Shown here piece by piece: positions 9,265 through 18,317 of a stretch of 64,000 nucleotides of DNA (position 1 is the stretch's first letter; each line of letters opens with the position of its first letter). Below the pieces are notes generated by a model, which ran no database searches, was not told the DNA's origin, and saw only the letters and a list, made by a program, of their open reading frames with translations. The DNA lies in NCBI RefSeq assembly GCF_003205875.1, contig NZ_PUBZ01000092.1, forward strand, positions 124,001 to 188,000, in the 5' to 3' direction. Source of the stretch: Herpetosiphon llansteffanensis. GTDB lineage: Bacteria > Chloroflexota > Chloroflexia > Chloroflexales > Herpetosiphonaceae. A program made the position numbers and the translations under genes.

Positions 9265-11418
9265 TTAGGGCTGTTTGGTCGTCAATGGCAAGTACACCAC
9301 CGAGTTCGTTGGGGTCGTCGTGACGGTTGGCGTAACTGTGGTTGAGGTTGGCGTAACCGTAGTGGCGGTTACTGTTGGTGTATTGGTTGGTGTTTCCGTA
9401 GTTACATTGGTTGGAGTAACGGTTGCATTGCTGGCGGTTACGGTAAAGTTGGCATTGCCAATATCAAAGAAAATATTGTTAGCACATTGAACTTTAATCC
9501 GACCTGTGGTGGTTGCAACATTTGGCACGCTGATGCTTTGGCTACCATCGTTTGGCGTATTACTCAACACGGCGCTAAAGCTCGTGCCGCCATTACTTGA
9601 GAACAAAATATTAACATTGCTACAGCTGACTGGAGCCGCCGTGGTATTGGCAACGTTCCAAGTAACGGCTTGGTTGCTAAAGCCAGCCCAGGTTACAGCG
9701 GTATTTGGCGCAGTAACTTGGAAGGGACCAGCAGCATTAACCGTTGTTACCCGCGCCGTATCAAAGCTATAACCACCGCCGCCAGCGCGATTGTCGCGCA
9801 CAGTCAAGCGGAAATTCATGGCGCGATTCGTCGTCGCCATCACTTCACCAATCGTTGTGCTGTTGTTCAGAATATTGGTCAAGCGTGGGAAGGTGCGGCT
9901 GGTCGACGTGCTTGAATTAAAGCTACGGAAAATTGGCCGATTGCCATTATCGGTGCTTGGTGGCGAGGCCGCGCCCAAATCGTATTGTTCCCAATTGTAG
10001 GTCAAACTATCGCCGTTGCTATCGCTGCCGCTGCCAGTTAATTCAAATGGCGTGTTGGCAGGAATCGTGTAATCTGCGCCAGCATTGGCGGTTGGTGGCG
10101 TGTTGCCAGTTGCGCTGGTCGTGCCACAGCTGGCCCCAGCCCCAGTTGTAATAAAGGCACTCATTTCTTCCAAGCTCTTGGCGTGGAAGTAGGGATCGCT
10201 GTTTGGTTGTAAGTTTTCTGAGCCACAAATGCCTGCGTAGGCCATAATCGTGGAGCCACTGCCTGGTTCGTAGGCGGCTGGGCCTTCACGATTACCATCA
10301 CCACAAGCATCAAGCGTGCTATTAAAGGTGTGGTTGCCACCAAATTGGTGGCCAATTTCGTGGGCCACATAATCAATATCAAATGGATCGCCAATCGGAG
10401 CCGACGAGCCAGTTACGCCTTGAGCTTTGACACTTGACACACAGACTGAGCCAAGTTCGGCAACCCCACCGCCGCCGGTGCTAAAGACGTGGCCAATATC
10501 ATAATTGGCGTTACCAATCACGGTGGATAGGTTGCTCTGATTTTCGCCAAGCATCTCAAAGCCATCATCATTCATATATGGGTCAGTGTTGCCATTGGTA
10601 TAAACAATTAAGTTATTGTTGGCAACCAAGACCATGCGCACCGACAGATCGCGCTCGTAAACACTATTAACCCGATTGACGCTGGTAACGATTGCGGCCA
10701 TTGCCTGATTGACCGAGCCGCCATGGAAAACGGTATATTCACCAGTTGCCGCCATGGCAAGGCGATAGGTGCGCAAGGTTTCGCCAATCGCAAACCGTTC
10801 AGGGAACGGATTGGTGATTGGCGTTTCGCCAACATAATCAAGCTGGCCTTTGCTCGCCAGTTTGGCGGGGTCGGCCACAAAATTACGGCTATCGTACACA
10901 ATGTAGTTAGCTGTATCATTGCGGCTGTAGGGGTCGATAAAATAGCGACCTTCTGGAGCCAAGATCAAGCCATGGAACCCTGCTGGAGTCAAATCAAGCC
11001 GCGCAACCATTTCTGGGTCGTCGTAGCCTTGCGCCAAGTAGGTGCGCAATTCAGGAAATTTGGCAGCTAAAGCTGGCTCCATAATTGGCGATTCGACCAC
11101 GCGAAATTGGCGAAATTCGCCGTTGGGCAAGGGTAAATTTAGCAAAAATGCTGATTGCTGAACCTTAACCGCGCTTTCGAGCGGCGCTTGTGCTAGGCGT
11201 TTGCCCAAGCCAGCCAAATCGAGGCCGACCGTACGATACACCAGCGGCACAATTTCGCGCTGGCCTTTGAGCGTAATCCGTTGTTCAGCAACGTCTTGCC
11301 AAAGCCCATCCGACGATGAGGCAGCGCTTGATGAGCTGAGGCCATTGGCCGCAAACACACTCAACAAAGCGATAGCCAAGGCGAGCCCAATAGCAACCAA
11401 CGATCGTTTGGTTTGCAT
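9265..11418 (-). CDS. Secreted reprolysin-like metalloprotease with Thr-Pro stalk (717 aa)
   Basis: N-terminal signal peptide (hydrophobic residues 8-28) and a propeptide-like region. A metzincin catalytic domain has the zinc motif HEIGHQFGGNH near residue 355 followed by a conserved Met-turn-like YAG stretch. Then come a PKD-like segment (NAGADYTIPANTPFELTGSGSD) and a further beta-domain. A Thr/Pro/Val-rich low-complexity stalk is followed by a terminal VVYLPLTTKQP. Similar secreted zinc proteases are common in predatory and gliding bacteria, where they digest proteins. The tail resembles those of the proteins at 22739 and 26852 and may be a sorting or anchoring signal. AAAGGA upstream of the ATG. 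Confidence 0.92.
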   Translation of the reverse strand: MQTKRSLVAIGLALAIALLSVFAANGLSSSSAASSSDGLWQDVAEQRITLKGQREIVPLVYRTVGLDLAGLGKRLAQAPLESAVKVQQSAFLLNLPLPNGEFRQFRVVESPIMEPALAAKFPELRTYLAQGYDDPEMVARLDLTPAGFHGLILAPEGRYFIDPYSRNDTANYIVYDSRNFVADPAKLASKGQLDYVGETPITNPFPERFAIGETLRTYRLAMAATGEYTVFHGGSVNQAMAAIVTSVNRVNSVYERDLSVRMVLVANNNLIVYTNGNTDPYMNDDGFEMLGENQSNLSTVIGNANYDIGHVFSTGGGGVAELGSVCVSSVKAQGVTGSSAPIGDPFDIDYVAHEIGHQFGGNHTFNSTLDACGDGNREGPAAYEPGSGSTIMAYAGICGSENLQPNSDPYFHAKSLEEMSAFITTGAGASCGTTSATGNTPPTANAGADYTIPANTPFELTGSGSDSNGDSLTYNWEQYDLGAASPPSTDNGNRPIFRSFNSSTSTSRTFPRLTNILNNSTTIGEVMATTNRAMNFRLTVRDNRAGGGGYSFDTARVTTVNAAGPFQVTAPNTAVTWAGFSNQAVTWNVANTTAAPVSCSNVNILFSSNGGTSFSAVLSNTPNDGSQSISVPNVATTTGRIKVQCANNIFFDIGNANFTVTASNATVTPTNVTTETPTNTPTVTATTVTPTSTTVTPTVTTTPTNSVVYLPLTTKQP

Positions 11419-11529
11419 AACCCATCCTTTTGAAAAAACACAGCGTTATTTATTATAGCTGCTGTGCTCTTCAATGGGAAGGTGAATTGAATCACCCACA
11501 TGGCGCGTAATAAGGCTCAAGCTGTAGCA

Positions 11530-11871
11530 TCATTGCTCTAAAACTAAGAAATCGCTCTTAGCATCGAAAAAGTTATAGCGCTGATCATCAGGTTCGATGC
11601 TGATCAGCACATCGTTATACACATGAATCAGATAATCATCGCCGTCATGCTTGCAAACTGGGCAATCTTCGGAAATTGCTGAAATAACAACATGCGCCGA
11701 TCCTGGCTTGCCATCATTATAGCGAGGATGGCGACTATTCCAACGCAATTGGTCATTAATTTTATACGCGTGCTGCCAATTTTCTGCATACTTAAATTGC
11801 AACACCAGCGGAATTTCGACCCCACAACCCAAACATGGTGCTGGCAAATGTAATGTGTTAAATAAGCCCAT
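11530..11871 (-). CDS. Small protein with two CxxC pairs (113 aa)
   Basis: Not recognised as a named family. CLGCG near residue 15 and CPVCKHDGDD near residue 73 look like the two halves of a zinc ribbon. GAAGGA lies 9 nt upstream of ATG. Divergent from the small membrane-protein gene at 11924. Function unknown. Confidence 0.65.
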   Translation of the reverse strand: MGLFNTLHLPAPCLGCGVEIPLVLQFKYAENWQHAYKINDQLRWNSRHPRYNDGKPGSAHVVISAISEDCPVCKHDGDDYLIHVYNDVLISIEPDDQRYNFFDAKSDFLVLEQ

Positions 11872-11923
11872 GGGTTATACTTCCTTCAGTTAATTAATTA
11901 TTTTCAGAGGAGAACATAGCGTT

Positions 11924-12148
11924 ATGTATCAAACGCCATTTGATCCAATTCCCCAATTAAAACGTGACCAACAGCGTTTCTTTTGGTCGCGTTGGCTTGG
12001 AACGATCATTATGAGCATTCTGTTCTTCGGTTGGTTATTGGGTGGCTTAGGCTTAATCATTGCTTTAGTGATTAGTATTGTTAGTGGCAGAATACTATGG
12101 AAATACAGCATGAGCCAACTTGAAAAGCAGAAACATAGTCAACCCTAA
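11924..12148 (+). CDS. Small two-helix membrane protein (74 aa)
   Basis: A hydrophobic hairpin between residues 22 and 58 (LGTIIMSILFFGWLLGGLGL and following) and charged ends. Preceded by AGAGGAG and followed by a clear terminator, so probably a real gene. No function can be assigned. Confidence 0.6.
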   Translation: MYQTPFDPIPQLKRDQQRFFWSRWLGTIIMSILFFGWLLGGLGLIIALVISIVSGRILWKYSMSQLEKQKHSQP

Positions 12149-12151
12149 ATC

Positions 12152-12198
12152 AAAAATGTGGCGATCAAATTATCAAAATCTTCGATCGCCACATTTTT
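12152..12198. terminator. Bidirectional terminator
   Basis: A 15-bp perfect stem (AAAAATGTGGCGATC with its complement) with A-run and T-run ends, placed between the converging genes ending at 12148 and 12224. Confidence 0.85.
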
Positions 12199-12223
12199 GA
12201 TCAGTACTTATCCGTAAACCTCG

Positions 12224-12601
12224 CTAGGTTTTTTTTAATCTATAGCTACTTAAAAACCATAATCCTGATGCTAAGACTGCGGCAACAATGCCAAATTGAA
12301 CCCCAAATAAACTCCAAGAAAATAAACCAGCATAGAACAAAACATCAGCTCCAGCACCTAATTCGCCTTGATTATAGGCAAATCCGTACATTGCCCACAT
12401 CCCGATGATCCCACTCAGCATTCCAACAATAAAACGATAAAACGTTTTAACAGGAACGGCAGCAGATAGCGTTACAAAACCACAAAACAGCATCCAGCGG
12501 ACATAATCGCCCAATGGATCAAGCGTCATTTCAACCACAGTTCCGTAGATAATTCCCAACGCAAGTGCCAGCACCAAAATGATTGAGCGTTTGGTATTCA
12601 T
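12224..12601 (-). CDS. Four-helix membrane protein of unknown function (125 aa)
   Basis: Four hydrophobic segments (about residues 8-22, 35-52, 58-76, 88-112) and a short basic C-terminus. Ribosome site AGAGGA. Not recognised beyond being an integral membrane protein. Confidence 0.65.
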   Translation of the reverse strand: MNTKRSIILVLALALGIIYGTVVEMTLDPLGDYVRWMLFCGFVTLSAAVPVKTFYRFIVGMLSGIIGMWAMYGFAYNQGELGAGADVLFYAGLFSWSLFGVQFGIVAAVLASGLWFLSSYRLKKT

Positions 12602-12743
12602 TAAAGGATCATCCTCTCACTAAGAAATTAAGTAATTTTTTAGAATTAACCAACTTCATTAAGGAAATTTTAAGTTAATCGGGCTATACTGGCGGCAACG
12701 TGAGCAATCACGCAGGCTATTTTCTTCAGTGGAAGGAGCATGG

Positions 12744-14132
12744 ATGCTGCGCAGATTAACATGGCGCTGGTTGGGTATGCTAAGTTTGGCATTGGGTTTG
12801 TTGATTCAACAGCCAATTTCGGCCCAAACCCGCAACCAGCAACGAGCCAATTTGAGCGTGACGGTCACCAGCCCTGATGGCAAGCCATTGAGCAATGCCA
12901 TAGTTTCGGTAGCAAGCTTAGGCCTAACAACCACCACCAACGAAACAGGCAGTGCGCATTTTACCGTATCAACCAACGCTAGCCAAGCGATTGAGGTTGC
13001 GGTCGAGGCGCAGGGCTATCGTGCTTGGCACTTACGCAATGCGCAGTTGATTCCAAATGATACGCTGTTGGTTGCTGCGCCGCTTTCACTGGCAGATAAA
13101 ACCGTTGATCAACAAGCTGAAATTATCGATGTTCAACCACACCGTTTAAGTAATAATGCAGCGCAAGAGCCAAGCCTCAACGACGCTGAATTGAACCACG
13201 TGCTAGCAGGCACGAATACCACACCACCAGCCACAATTCGCGTTTATCGCGTCAGCCTTGGCCGCGTTGATACCGTTAATTTCAAAACCTATGTCAAGCA
13301 TGTGTTGCCCAATGAATGGGTTGCTGGCTGGCGCACTGAATCGTTGCGTTCTGGCGCGATGGCCTCGAAAACCTATGCTTGGTATCGCACAATGTACCCC
13401 AAATATCCGGGCAAAGGCTACGACACCAAAGATACCACCGCCGACCAAGTGTATAACCCCAATGTTTCGTATGCTAGCACCAACGCAGCGGTTGATGATA
13501 CGTGGAACTATCGCTTGATCAAAAACAATGCAATTTTCCAAAGCCAATATTGTGCTGGCTCCTACAATGGCAGCCGCACTTCGGGCCAATGCAGCCAAAA
13601 TCATGGCTGGACAGTTGGACTGTATATGAGCCAATGGGGTTCGAAATATTTAGCTGATAATGGCTCAACCTGGCGTTCAATTCTCACCTTCTATTATGAT
13701 AATGTGGCGATTGGCACGATCTCAGGTGGCACAACCCCAAGTTTGCCAGCATGGCCAACCTTGCGCAATGGCAGTTCGGGCAACGATGTTAAGGCAGCCC
13801 AATATTTGTTGCGCTCGCATGGCCATTCACTAACTGCCGATGGCGATTTTGGCGCTGGCACCGAGCAAGCAGTGCGCAGCTTCCAAAGCGCCAATGGATT
13901 GACCGCTGATGGCGTTGTTGGCGCGCAAACCTTCGCCAAATTGATCAAAACCGTGCAAAATGGCAGCAACGGCGATGCAGTGCGCGCAATTCAGACGTTG
14001 CTCGGCGTGACGGTTGATGGCGCGTTTGGCGCTGGTACTGAACAAGCAGTGCTCAATTTGCAATCGACCTATGGCCTAACCCGCGATGGAGTTGTGGGGC
14101 CGTTGACGTGGCAAGCGGCATTTGGCAAATAA
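12744..14132 (+). CDS. SpoIID/LytB-like secreted protein with two peptidoglycan-binding domains (462 aa)
   Basis: Signal peptide (about residues 1-30), a short carboxypeptidase-regulatory-like beta domain (about 35-110), then a SpoIID domain recognised from YVKHVLPNEWVAGWRTESLR and GAMASKTYAWYR. Two tandem PG_binding_1 domains follow, both with the pattern DGDFGAGTEQAVRSFQ / DGAFGAGTEQAVLNLQ. SpoIID enzymes cleave peptide-free glycan strands; here the protein is likely a cell-wall lytic enzyme. ATG 12744 follows AAGGAG; a GTG five codons earlier overlaps that site and is less likely. Confidence 0.9.
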   Translation: MLRRLTWRWLGMLSLALGLLIQQPISAQTRNQQRANLSVTVTSPDGKPLSNAIVSVASLGLTTTTNETGSAHFTVSTNASQAIEVAVEAQGYRAWHLRNAQLIPNDTLLVAAPLSLADKTVDQQAEIIDVQPHRLSNNAAQEPSLNDAELNHVLAGTNTTPPATIRVYRVSLGRVDTVNFKTYVKHVLPNEWVAGWRTESLRSGAMASKTYAWYRTMYPKYPGKGYDTKDTTADQVYNPNVSYASTNAAVDDTWNYRLIKNNAIFQSQYCAGSYNGSRTSGQCSQNHGWTVGLYMSQWGSKYLADNGSTWRSILTFYYDNVAIGTISGGTTPSLPAWPTLRNGSSGNDVKAAQYLLRSHGHSLTADGDFGAGTEQAVRSFQSANGLTADGVVGAQTFAKLIKTVQNGSNGDAVRAIQTLLGVTVDGAFGAGTEQAVLNLQSTYGLTRDGVVGPLTWQAAFGK

Positions 14133-14160
14133 GCTTGCAACAATCTAATCATGTTTAAGC

Positions 14161-14188
14161 ATTTGCCCACCAGTTTTGGTGGGCAAAT
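14161..14188 (+). terminator. Terminator-like hairpin
   Basis: Perfect 12-bp stem (ATTTGCCCACCA with its complement) with a 4-nt loop, 28 nt after the SpoIID stop codon; only a weak T-run follows. Confidence 0.6.
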
Positions 14189-14295
14189 TGCATTTAACGT
14201 GCTTAATTTGACCGAGTTTACTCCTTTGACTTATCGCGTCATGCAAAGTATGCTATGCGCAGTTTTACACCAGAGATCCTAACAAGGACAACGCT

Positions 14296-14964
14296 GTGAG
14301 TATTGAAACAACGACCCTCATTAGCGAGTTGGAAGCGATTCATGCGACCCGCGAAATCGCGCTCAAATCTGCTCGCGAACTCATTCGTCAATGCGCAAAC
14401 ACAATTCGGGCAGTCCACCGCCATGAATGGGCTGTGGCCGAACCACTTTTAGCAGAAACGGCGGCAGCAGCCCAAAGCTTGCGCGAACGCCTCCAACCGT
14501 ATCCGGCATTGCTCTATGCTGGCTATACCCAAGATGCCTTCAAAGAATATGCTGAAGCTGCCTTGACCTTGGCTTTGGTGCGCGGCGAAAGCTTGCCCAG
14601 CCATCAGGCCTTGGGCGTTGAGGCAGCAGCCTACTTAAATGGTTTAGCCGAGGCTGCCAGCGAACTGCGTCGCTATATTCTCGATGGCCTGCGCCATGGC
14701 AAGGTCGATAGCGGCGAACGCTTGCTCGATCAGATGGATGAAATCTATAGCTTTTTGGTAACTGTCGATTTCCCCGATGCCGTGACCAGTGGCTTGCGCC
14801 GCACCACCGATGCCCTGCGGGCCGTGCTCGAACGCACCCGTGGCGACCTGACCAGTGCCGTGCGCCAAGAACAGTTGGTTGCAGCGCTTGCCCGCTTTGA
14901 ACACCACATGGGGATGCCCCCCGCCGCAATTCAGGAGTCAACGCCCGATGAAACAGACAGTTAG
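14296..14964 (+). CDS. Translin family protein (222 aa)
   Basis: All-helical protein that resembles eukaryotic translin/TRAX and their prokaryotic relatives, which bind RNA or single-stranded DNA as ring oligomers. Family features: YTQDAFKEYAEAALTLAL, GVEAAAYLNGLAEAASELRR and the C-terminal LDQMDEIYSFLVTVDFPDAV. Starts with GTG, with AAGGA 9 nt upstream. Its last 17 bases overlap aroA, so the two are translationally coupled. Role in bacteria is not known; the link to aroA may be only operonic. Confidence 0.85.
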   Translation: MSIETTTLISELEAIHATREIALKSARELIRQCANTIRAVHRHEWAVAEPLLAETAAAAQSLRERLQPYPALLYAGYTQDAFKEYAEAALTLALVRGESLPSHQALGVEAAAYLNGLAEAASELRRYILDGLRHGKVDSGERLLDQMDEIYSFLVTVDFPDAVTSGLRRTTDALRAVLERTRGDLTSAVRQEQLVAALARFEHHMGMPPAAIQESTPDETDS

Positions 14965-16243
14965 TCATGCCAAGCGTCTACGTGGCGCATTCAGCGTACC
15001 TGGCGATAAGTCGATCTCGCATCGCTCGGTGTTGTTTAATGCCTTGGCCGAGGGCAACGCCGAGATTACCGGCTTCTTGCCAGGCGCTGATTGTCTTTCA
15101 TCGATCGCCTGTTTGCGCCAAATGGGCGTTGAAATCGAACATACCGACGATAAAGTGCGGGTGTTTGGGCGCGGTTTGCGTGGCCTGCGCGAGCCAAGCG
15201 ATGTTTTAGATTGTGGTAATTCGGGCACAACCCTGCGCTTGCTTGCTGGGTTGCTTGCTGGCCAGCCATTTTTGAGCGTGCTGACTGGCGATGCCTCGCT
15301 GCGTTCACGGCCTCAACGCCGAATTACCGACCCATTACGTCAACTTGGAGCCAACTTAGATGGCCGCGACAATGGCAATCGTGCGCCGCTGGTGATTCGC
15401 GGCACAACGATTCATGGCGGCAATTATGAATTACCAATTGCCAGCGCCCAAGTTAAATCGGCCTTGCTCTTGGCTGGCCTCACTGGCGATGCCCCAATGC
15501 GCTTGACTGGCAAGATCGTCAGTCGCGATCATACCGAGCGTATGCTGATTGCAATGGGTATTGATCTGACGGTCAAAGATGATGAAATTGTGCTCTATCC
15601 ACCAAGCCATCCGGTTTTCCCCTATCCGCTTTCGTTGCACGTACCTGGCGATCCCTCGTCGGCAACGTTCTGGTGGGTCGCGGCGGCAATTCATCCTGAT
15701 GCCGAAATTACGACCTTGGGCGTGGGCTTGAATCCAAGCCGTACTGGCGCGCTTGATGTGCTCAAAGCCATGGGCGCAAATATCACCATTAGCAACGAGC
15801 GCAACGAAGGCGCTGAGCCAGTTGGCGACGTAACTGTGCGCGGCGGTGGCTTGCGGGGCACCCGCATCGATGGCGATTTAATTCCACGCTTGATCGATGA
15901 AATTCCGGTGCTGGCGGTAGCCGCAGCTTGTGCCGTTGGCGAAACAGTCGTCGCCGATGCAGAAGAACTCCGCGCCAAAGAAACCGATCGGGTGGCGACG
16001 GTTGTGAGCGAATTGAGTGCGATGGGCGCAAGCCTCGAAGCCACGCCCGACGGCATGGTTATCGCTGGCGGCGGTGAACTCCACGGAGCCACGGTTCAAT
16101 CGCATGGAGATCATCGCATCGCTATGGCCTTGGCGGTCGCTGGTTTGGTGGCCGAAGGCGAAACAATTATCGACGAAGCCGAAGCCGTGACCGTCTCGTA
16201 CCCAACATTCTGGCAACATTACGCGCAGATCAAAGAAGCCTGA
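14948..16243 (+). CDS. aroA: 3-phosphoshikimate 1-carboxyvinyltransferase (EPSP synthase, 431 aa)
   Basis: Sixth step of the shikimate pathway: joins PEP and shikimate 3-phosphate. Signature motifs: GDKSISHRS at residues 19-27, DCGNSGTTLRLLAGL, LRAKETDRVA and GDHRIAMALA. Length is normal for the family. ATG 14948 is chosen since the family starts just before the GDKSISHR region and AGGAG is 11 nt upstream. Overlaps the translin gene; an SDR gene follows after 31 nt. Confidence 0.97.
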   Translation: MKQTVSHAKRLRGAFSVPGDKSISHRSVLFNALAEGNAEITGFLPGADCLSSIACLRQMGVEIEHTDDKVRVFGRGLRGLREPSDVLDCGNSGTTLRLLAGLLAGQPFLSVLTGDASLRSRPQRRITDPLRQLGANLDGRDNGNRAPLVIRGTTIHGGNYELPIASAQVKSALLLAGLTGDAPMRLTGKIVSRDHTERMLIAMGIDLTVKDDEIVLYPPSHPVFPYPLSLHVPGDPSSATFWWVAAAIHPDAEITTLGVGLNPSRTGALDVLKAMGANITISNERNEGAEPVGDVTVRGGGLRGTRIDGDLIPRLIDEIPVLAVAAACAVGETVVADAEELRAKETDRVATVVSELSAMGASLEATPDGMVIAGGGELHGATVQSHGDHRIAMALAVAGLVAEGETIIDEAEAVTVSYPTFWQHYAQIKEA

Positions 16244-16274
16244 TCGCGCCGATAGCCCAACAAGGAGGTTGTGC

Positions 16275-17129
16275 ATGTTTCGTTCAGATCTGCTCAAAGA
16301 CAAGGTAATCATCATCACTGGCGGGGGTTCGGGCTTGGGGCGTTCAATGGGTGAGCGCTTCCTAGAGTTGGGCGCAAAATTGGCGATTACCAGCCGCAAC
16401 GCTGAAAAATTGACCAATGCTGCCAACGAAATGATGGCCGAAAAAGGCGGCGAAGTCTTTACCGTTAGCTGCGATGTGCGCGACCCAGAAGCTGTTGAAC
16501 AGATGATCGATAGCGTGTGGAATCACTTTGGCACGGTTGATATTTTGGTCAACAATGCTGCTGGCAACTTCATCAGCCCTACCGAGAAGCTTTCGCACCG
16601 CGCCGTTGATGCAGTGTTAGGGATTGTATTGCATGGCACGTTCTACTGCACTTTGGCTTTAGGCAAAAAATGGATCGAAGCTGGGCGCGGTGGCCAATGT
16701 TTGAACATCGTCACCACCTATGCTTGGACGGGCAGCGGTTTTGTGGTGCCATCGGCAGCAGCCAAAGCTGGCGTGCTCGGCATGACCCGTTCGTTGGCGG
16801 TCGAGTGGGCACGCTACGGCATTCGCATGAATGCAATCGCACCCGGCCCGTTCCCAACCCAAGGTGCGTGGGAACGACTGGCTCCAACGCCCGAACTAGC
16901 TGAACAAGCGCTCAATCGTGTGCCGCTACGACGGGTTGGCGAGCATAGTGAGCTAGCCAATTTGGCAGCCTATATGTTGGCCGACGAGGCAGGCTACATC
17001 AACGGCGAGTGCATCACGATCGATGGCGGCGAGTGGTTGTATGGCGCTGGCCAATTCTCAGGCCTCGATCGTTTGCCCAACGAAATGTGGGATATGCTCT
17101 CCAAAATGACCAAGAAAAGCGGGAGTTAA
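16275..17129 (+). CDS. SDR oxidoreductase, 2,4-dienoyl-CoA reductase-like (284 aa)
   Basis: Rossmann fold with the NAD(P) motif TGGGSGLGRSMG and NNAAGNF. The usual YxxxK is replaced: the conserved Lys stands in VPSAAAKAGVLGMTRSLAVEW, with Ser where Tyr is normal. This altered active site is typical of 2,4-dienoyl-CoA reductases, which help degrade polyunsaturated fatty acids. That would fit the acyl-CoA dehydrogenases at the left of the window. Start ATG 16275, seven nt after AAGGAGGT; an in-frame TTG just before is disregarded. Confidence 0.85.
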   Translation: MFRSDLLKDKVIIITGGGSGLGRSMGERFLELGAKLAITSRNAEKLTNAANEMMAEKGGEVFTVSCDVRDPEAVEQMIDSVWNHFGTVDILVNNAAGNFISPTEKLSHRAVDAVLGIVLHGTFYCTLALGKKWIEAGRGGQCLNIVTTYAWTGSGFVVPSAAAKAGVLGMTRSLAVEWARYGIRMNAIAPGPFPTQGAWERLAPTPELAEQALNRVPLRRVGEHSELANLAAYMLADEAGYINGECITIDGGEWLYGAGQFSGLDRLPNEMWDMLSKMTKKSGS

Positions 17130-17130
17130 G

Positions 17131-17757
17131 AACAGAGAGCATAGAACATAGAACATAGGGTTTTGAGCATTGGGCTATTGGCTGTTGGCTATCGGAGATT
17201 GATTTGATTTGCCAATCATTCTTCCGATAGCCGAGGGATCGGGTGTGAGGGGCTGGGGATCGGTCGGTCATACCAGCCCAACGCCGCTAGCCAACAGCCA
17301 CATCCTTTTTAACTTTTGCCTTTTGATTTATGTTCTATGTTTTTTTTGATTTTTGCCTTTTGACTTTTGATTTGTGCCTTCATCCCTCTGTTCTATGTGT
17401 ACTGGTTCATTGGATTAGCAATCATGTTCCCTCACCCCCCAACCCCCTCTCCCACTGGACGCGGGCGAGGGGGAGCATGCGTTTTTCACCAAGAAATTGC
17501 GGTAAACAATGAATTTAAAGCCCCTCGCCCGCGCCACGGGAGAGGGGTTGGGGTGAGGGGATGAAATCGTGGTTAACCTGATGAACCAATACAGCTACGT
17601 TCTCTGTTCTTTTTGCCTTTTGACTTTCTATTCATCCTTCATCCTTCTCTCATCCCTCATAATTCATCCTTCATCCTTCTCACTGGTTCCCACTAGGTAG
17701 TGAGTGCTAAAATAGCAATTAATCACCAGTATGGGCCTATTGCCGAAGGAGCATGGC
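17131..17757. repeat. Intergenic repeat-rich stretch
   Basis: No gene is seen. It holds AGAACATAG-type hexamer repeats (17131-17160), T-rich runs with TTTTGCCTTTTGA (17300-17380 and 17605-17630), the palindromic element at 17429-17561, and TTCATCC heptamers (17630-17690). A promoter for the gene at 17758 should lie near 17690-17740 but no consensus is convincing. Confidence 0.7.
17429..17561. repeat. ~130-bp palindromic interspersed element, copy 1
   Basis: Ends are long imperfect inverted repeats (CCCTCACCCCCCAACCCC facing GGGGTTGGGGTGAGGGG), with inner GC-rich arms (GCGGGCGAGGGG / CCCCTCGCCCGC) and a 50-nt AT-rich centre. A homologous copy in inverse orientation sits at 57738-57869. Flanking GGTTCATTGGATTA is also shared with that copy. 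Resembles a MITE or a REP-like element. Confidence 0.75.
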
Positions 17758-18213
17758 ATGTTGGATAATTGGTTGGGGCGCGATAAAGCATCGTCACAAG
17801 CGCCCAAGGAGGAATCCATGAGTAGTAACGATGCGTCTCGCCCAACACCACCACCACGCCAGCCAGATGATGGCTTGATTCGCCGCCCACGGCCTAACGA
17901 TCGCGATAATGCCTTTAATTTGGCGCTCGAAGATTTGCGCCGCCAAGTGCAGTTGCTCTACGAAAGCATCGGCGCATTGGCCGAACACTATAATGAAACC
18001 GGCGGCGACCCACGCCGCGCCCGCGATTGCCGCGATTGCAGCCATTTTCGGGTTGGCTTGCACGTTCCATGCGTGATGGGCGTTGATCCGCATACCGCGC
18101 CATATTTGGCCGTGCGTTGTCCCAAATTCGAAGAAACGAGCGAGAATCGTAAGCTGATCAATCGTGATGAAGCTGGCTTTAATGCAGCGGTACGGCGTGC
18201 TCGCGAAGGCTAA
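17758..18213 (+). CDS. Cysteine-motif protein of unknown function (151 aa or 131 aa)
   Basis: Two good starts in the same frame: ATG 17758 (AAGGAG 6 nt upstream) and ATG 17818 (AAGGAGGA 5 nt upstream), so two forms may be made. The N-terminus is rich in Pro, Asp and Arg. A helix-rich stretch DNAFNLALEDLRRQVQLLYE precedes four cysteines (CRDCSHF, HVPCVMG, VRCPKF) which look like a metal site. I do not recognise a named family. Confidence 0.7.
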   Translation: MLDNWLGRDKASSQAPKEESMSSNDASRPTPPPRQPDDGLIRRPRPNDRDNAFNLALEDLRRQVQLLYESIGALAEHYNETGGDPRRARDCRDCSHFRVGLHVPCVMGVDPHTAPYLAVRCPKFEETSENRKLINRDEAGFNAAVRRAREG

Positions 18214-18246
18214 ATGTTAGCAATCCCGTAATGTCATCCTTCTAAG

Positions 18247-18283
18247 ATCACGTCAGCACCCATTGCTCGACGTGATTCTTTTT
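18247..18283 (+). terminator. Rho-independent terminator
   Basis: 8-bp stem (ATCACGTC / GACGTGAT) with a 14-nt loop followed by TCTTTTT, just after the gene ending at 18213. Confidence 0.8.
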
Positions 18284-18317
18284 GTTCATGGTGGGCAATA
18301 ACGATAGGGCATAGGCA

